Assembly (NCBI GenBank): GCA_028291285.1
Contig: JAQGIJ010000413.1
Coordinates: 1-9,976 of the forward strand
DNA: 9,976 bases
Direction: 5' to 3'
DNA from: Phenylobacterium sp.
GTDB taxonomy: Bacteria; Pseudomonadota; Alphaproteobacteria; Caulobacterales; Caulobacteraceae
Under the pieces are notes generated by a model. It did not search any database, was not told where the DNA came from, and was given only the letters and a program-made list of their open reading frames with translations. The translations under genes and the position numbers were made by a program. This document shows positions 8,201 through 9,976 of the stretch, piece after piece. Position 1 is the stretch's first letter; each line of letters starts with the position of its first letter.

Positions 8201-8460
8201 CCGGCATCGCCAACATCGTCGTCTGGCGCGACGCCTTCGAGGCCAACCGCCGGCTGGTCATGGGCGCCGCCTTCCTGGTGGTGCACGGCCAGCTGCAGCG
8301 CGAGGGCGAGGTCGTCCACCTGGTGGCGGAGAAATTCACCGACCTCTCGCACCGGCTGTCGGACATGCGCGAGGACGAACGTCCTTCGCCAGAGGTCCGC
8401 TCCCCAGAGGTCCGCTCCAGGGTCACCGGCCGGCTGATCCGCAGCCGCGATTTCCACTGA
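5248..8460 (+). CDS. dnaE2: DnaE2 (ImuC), error-prone C-family DNA polymerase III alpha subunit
   Basis: A 1070-residue polymerase that, by family knowledge, extends DNA across lesions with ImuA/ImuB. The N-terminal PHP domain (about 1-200) begins [20 protein letters not shown]; the metal-binding His-x-His of replicative DnaE is absent there, as is typical of DnaE2. The polymerase core has GRGSAANS (340-347), PDIDVDF with catalytic Asp384 and Asp386 (381-387), and the third Asp533 in [12 protein letters not shown] fingers-type segment and the [20 protein letters not shown] motif follow. QVELPF (903-908) is a plausible beta-clamp motif at the expected place. An OB fold (about 957-1035) and the DnaE2-style end SRDFH close the protein. 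The ATG at 5248 is chosen because homology starts right after it; an in-frame GTG at 5230 would add six residues and has no clear Shine-Dalgarno. It is the last gene of the SOS operon. Confidence 0.95.
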   Translation: MTRYAELQATSNFSFLKGASHPGELVLGADALGLAAVGICDRNSLAGVVRAWSEAGKRREAGSAIRALTGCRLEFADGTPSLIVYPTDREAYGRLTRLLTIGQRRAEKGSCELRLDDFLNHAPGQLCLVVPPDRLDTAFEAELTRLAGELRGDLWLAAARRYGARDLQRLSRLAALAQDVGAPMVATNDVLYHGPERRPLQDVLTCIAEGCAIHEAGLRLAANAERHLKSAEEMARLFARFPGAVERSLEIAERIGFDLGQLRYEYPDEPVPPGKTAIQHLRDLAWEGAAWRFPDGVAEREAATIAHELELIEKLDFPNYFLTVHDVVRWAREQGILCQGRGSAANSLVCFCLGITAVDPTKPGQDLLFSRFISETRGEPPDIDVDFEHERREEVMQYIYRRYGRERAAIVATVIHYRPRMAIRQVGKALGLTEDITAALANTVWGSYGDGVPDEHVRQAGLDPDAPEIRRATALAQELLGFPRHLSQHVGGFVLTQRRLDETVPIGNAAMVDRTFIEWDKDDIDALGLMKVDVLALGMLTALKKSFDLMGIADIADIPQEVPEVYEMLGRADSVGVFQVESRAQMSMLPRMKPRVFYDLVIEVAIVRPGPIQGDMVHPYLRRREGKDPVAYPSPAPEHGPTNELEKILSKTLGVPLFQEQAMRIAIEAAKFTDSEADGLRRSMATFRHYGSVGEYGVKFVEGMVARGYDPAFAQRCFQQIEGFGSYGFPESHAISFALLVWASAWVKWARPDVFCCALLNSQPMGFYQPAQLVRDAREHGVEVRPVDVMFSDWDCTLEDGGCTGVGALRPLRLGLRQIRGLKEDEGLKIMEARKAGARTFEDFALRSGVTRRTLELLAEADAFRGVGLERRQALWAVKGLVGEIGAEKDAPLLARGRAKEVQVELPFMSPPQHVAEDYRTTSLSLKAHPVGFFRGELDAMRVVPAAALKTLRDRRRVSVGGLVLVRQRPGTAKGVVFLTLEDETGIANIVVWRDAFEANRRLVMGAAFLVVHGQLQREGEVVHLVAEKFTDLSHRLSDMREDERPSPEVRSPEVRSRVTGRLIRSRDFH
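8389..8418 (+). repeat. Perfect 15-bp tandem duplication in the dnaE2 3' end
   Basis: The unit CCAGAGGTCCGCTCC occurs twice head to tail (8389-8403 and 8404-8418). It keeps the frame and produces the peptide [11 protein letters not shown] in the linker between the OB fold and the conserved C-terminal tail of DnaE2. This looks like a recent replication-slippage duplication in a tolerant linker. Confidence 0.9.
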
Positions 8461-8505
8461 GGCGAGCCTCGCACTAGGATCAACGCAAGGCAGAGAAGGA
8501 CGCCC

Positions 8506-9630
8506 ATGGCTCAGCCGGTCCAGCTTCTCGTCGGCACCCGCAAGGGCGCCTGGATCTACACCAGCGACGCGGCCCGCGACGGATGGCGCGTGCAGGGCCC
8601 GATCTTCCTGGGCCAGATCGTCCACCACCTGGTCCCCGACCCGCGCGCGCCCGGCGTGCTCTTGATGGCCGCATCCACAGGCCACCTCGGCCCCACCATC
8701 TTCCGCTCCGAGGACGGCGGCGAGACCTGGAAGGAGGCCCAGCGGCCGCCCGCCTTTCCCAAGGCCGAGGACCCCGATACAGCGCGCGCCGTGGACCATT
8801 CCTTCTGGCTGGAGCCGGGGCACCCGAGCGAGCCCGGCGTCTGGTGGGCCGGGACCTCGCCGCCCGGCCTGTTCGAGAGCCGCGACGGCGGCGTCAGCTG
8901 GGACAGCGTCGCCGGCTTCAACGACAACCCGATGTACCCCGCCTGGTGTCCGCCCGAGGCCGGCACGCCGGACGGCGCGCTGCTCAACCAGATCAAGATC
9001 GACCCGCGCGACCCGGCCCACATGTATCTCGCCACCTCCACCGGCGGCGTCTTCGAGAGCCATGACCGGGCGAAGAGCTGGCGGCCGCTGAACCAGAACG
9101 TGGAGGCGAGCTTCCTGCCCGACCCCTATCCGGAGTTCGGCCAGGACGCCCACTACATCGCGCTGGCGCCCACCAACCCCGACCGGCTCTGGCAGCAGAA
9201 CCACTGCGGCGTCTATCGGCTCGACCGGCCGGGCGAGCGCTGGGAGCGGATCGGCAAGGCCCTGCCGGCGGAGGTCGGCGACATCGGCTTCACCATCGTG
9301 GCTCATCCGCGCTGCGACAGGACGGCCTGGGTGTTCCCGATGGACGGCACGGAGGTCTGGCCGCGCGTCAGCCCCGGCGGCCGACCGGCCGTCTACCGCA
9401 CCCGCGATGCCGGCGAGAGCTGGGAGCGGCAGGACCGCGGCTTCCCCGCCGAGCAGGGCTGGTTCACCGTCAAGCGCCAGGCCTTCTGCGCCGATGCGGG
9501 CGCGCCGGCCGGTCTCTACCTCGGCACCACCGGCGGCGAGCTCTGGATGAGCGGCGACGAGGGCGAGAGCTGGCGCCAGATCGCCGCCCACCTGCCCGAG
9601 ATCTATTCGGTGGTGGTGGCGGACGCCTGA
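8506..9630 (+). CDS. BNR/Asp-box beta-propeller protein (sialidase/sortilin-like fold)
   Basis: A 374-residue protein built from Asp-box repeats: SEDGGETW (68-75), SRDGGVSW (125-132), SHDRAKSW (185-192), TRDAGESW (299-306) and SGDEGESW (349-356). Degenerate copies lie near residues 19-27 and 238-246, so a six- or seven-bladed propeller is likely. No signal peptide or membrane segment is visible (it starts MAQPVQLLVGTRKGAW), so it should be cytoplasmic. The usual sialidase arginine triad and FRIP motif are not recognised, so enzyme activity should not be assumed. The start has AGAAGGA (8494-8500) 5 bases upstream. It begins 45 bp after dnaE2 and ends 2 bp before the MoaD/ThiS-like gene, so these two are probably co-translated. 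Whether it belongs to the SOS transcript is unclear; no strong terminator separates it from dnaE2. Confidence 0.85.
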   Translation: MAQPVQLLVGTRKGAWIYTSDAARDGWRVQGPIFLGQIVHHLVPDPRAPGVLLMAASTGHLGPTIFRSEDGGETWKEAQRPPAFPKAEDPDTARAVDHSFWLEPGHPSEPGVWWAGTSPPGLFESRDGGVSWDSVAGFNDNPMYPAWCPPEAGTPDGALLNQIKIDPRDPAHMYLATSTGGVFESHDRAKSWRPLNQNVEASFLPDPYPEFGQDAHYIALAPTNPDRLWQQNHCGVYRLDRPGERWERIGKALPAEVGDIGFTIVAHPRCDRTAWVFPMDGTEVWPRVSPGGRPAVYRTRDAGESWERQDRGFPAEQGWFTVKRQAFCADAGAPAGLYLGTTGGELWMSGDEGESWRQIAAHLPEIYSVVVADA

Positions 9631-9632
9631 CG

Positions 9633-9896
9633 ATGGTGGCCGTGCTGATCCCCTCGCAGCTGACCTCCTACACCGGCGGCGTCACGCGGGTGCAGGCCGA
9701 GGGCGCCACCGTGGACGGCTTGCTGGACGACCTCGACCGCCGCTTCCCCGGGCTGAGGTTCCGCGTCATCGACGAGCAGGACCGTATCCGCCGGCACATG
9801 CGCATCTTTATCGGCCAGGACGAGGCCCGCGACGTGCGCCGCGCGCTCGCCCCCACCGACGAGCTGATGATCTTCGGCGCGCTGAGCGGGGGGTGA
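9633..9896 (+). CDS. MoaD/ThiS-family ubiquitin-fold protein with C-terminal Gly-Gly
   Basis: An 87-residue small beta-grasp protein. It shows MVAVLIPSQLTSYTGG (strands 1-2), the helix TVDGLLDDLDRRFPGLRFRV (26-45), IRIFIG-like MRIFIGQDEARDV (56-68), and the end TDELMIFGALSGG. The Gly-Gly is at the very C-terminus without any processing, as in MoaD and ThiS, where it is adenylated by an E1-like enzyme and made into a thiocarboxylate sulfur donor or, in some lineages, a protein conjugate. No E1-like, MoaE or ThiG gene is in the window. It begins 2 bp after the propeller gene, whose end therefore overlaps its ribosome-binding region. This is likely a dedicated partner of the propeller protein and not the main molybdopterin MoaD, but that is inference from context. 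Confidence 0.85.
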   Translation: MVAVLIPSQLTSYTGGVTRVQAEGATVDGLLDDLDRRFPGLRFRVIDEQDRIRRHMRIFIGQDEARDVRRALAPTDELMIFGALSGG

Positions 9897-9908
9897 CGAC
9901 GCGGCGCC

Positions 9909-9976
9909 TCACACGAAGTAGAGGCTCCGCGCTTCCTTCACGTTCTGCAGCGTCTGGATCTTGCCGAGCAGGTCGG
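9909..9976 (-). CDS. C-terminus of a convergent gene, possibly an ACT-domain protein (partial)
   Basis: The last 21 codons and TGA of a minus-strand gene are visible: DLLGKIQTLQNVKEARSLYFV. The pattern of a helix (LLGKIQTL), a short turn, V-K-E-A and a closing hydrophobic strand resembles the end of the ACT domain of D-3-phosphoglycerate dehydrogenase (SerA) and related regulatory domains. The match is too short to be sure. Its stop is 12 bp from the stop of the MoaD/ThiS-like gene, a tail-to-tail arrangement with no clear terminator between. Confidence 0.5.
   Translation of the reverse strand, partial: DLLGKIQTLQNVKEARSLYFV

Noticed and set aside
8459..8470. Palindrome GAGGCGAGCCTC just after dnaE2 as an intrinsic terminator.
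   Set aside because: The stem is only 5 bp with a 2-base gap and there is no run of T after it, so read-through into the propeller gene remains possible.
5113..9591. A 1492-codon open frame on the minus strand, antisense to dnaE2 and the propeller gene.
   Set aside because: It mirrors the codon structure of GC-rich genes on the other strand; its translation is low-complexity, rich in His, Arg, Ala and Gly, with no recognisable domain, and it spans several well-supported genes.
9897..9908. Shared bidirectional terminator between the convergent genes at the right end.
   Set aside because: Only 12 bases separate the two stop codons and no hairpin with a T-tract is visible.

Overview
This is a GC-rich window (roughly 70% G+C by eye) that reads as an alphaproteobacterium, most likely of the Caulobacterales. 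The evidence is the gene content, the direct-repeat SOS operator of the form GTTC-N7-GTTC (seen here as GAAC-N7-GAAC), a promoter that fits the Caulobacter-type housekeeping consensus, and the codon use. No tRNA, rRNA, CRISPR array or insertion sequence was seen.

Left part (1-2271, minus strand): the 5' 230 codons of a bacterial Ku gene (non-homologous end joining) run off the left edge. Upstream of it, 61 bp away in the same direction, is a complete gene for an exported type-B carboxylesterase. The divergent intergenic region 2272-2523 holds a 119-bp composite palindrome made of four nested hairpins (2332-2450), then a promoter and a LexA box in front of imuA.

Centre (2524-8460, plus strand): the SOS-inducible mutasome cassette imuA-imuB-dnaE2. 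ImuA is RecA-like without a Walker A motif. ImuB is a Y-family polymerase homologue that has lost its catalytic acids. DnaE2 is the error-prone C-family polymerase with its three catalytic aspartates intact. A small VOC/glyoxalase-fold gene is inserted between imuB and dnaE2. All junctions are tight: an 80-bp imuA/imuB overlap, a 13-bp gap, and a VOC-dnaE2 junction bridged by a possible 10-codon minicistron. The four genes probably form one transcript, so the VOC protein should be made in the DNA-damage response.

Right part (8506-9976): a cytoplasmic Asp-box (BNR) beta-propeller protein is followed 2 bp later by a MoaD/ThiS-type ubiquitin-fold protein ending in Gly-Gly. The last 68 bases hold the C-terminus of a convergent minus-strand gene, possibly an ACT domain.

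The region is mainly a DNA-repair neighbourhood (NHEJ Ku plus translesion mutagenesis). The parts that known annotation explains least are the VOC passenger in the mutasome operon, the propeller/ubiquitin-fold pair and the composite palindrome.
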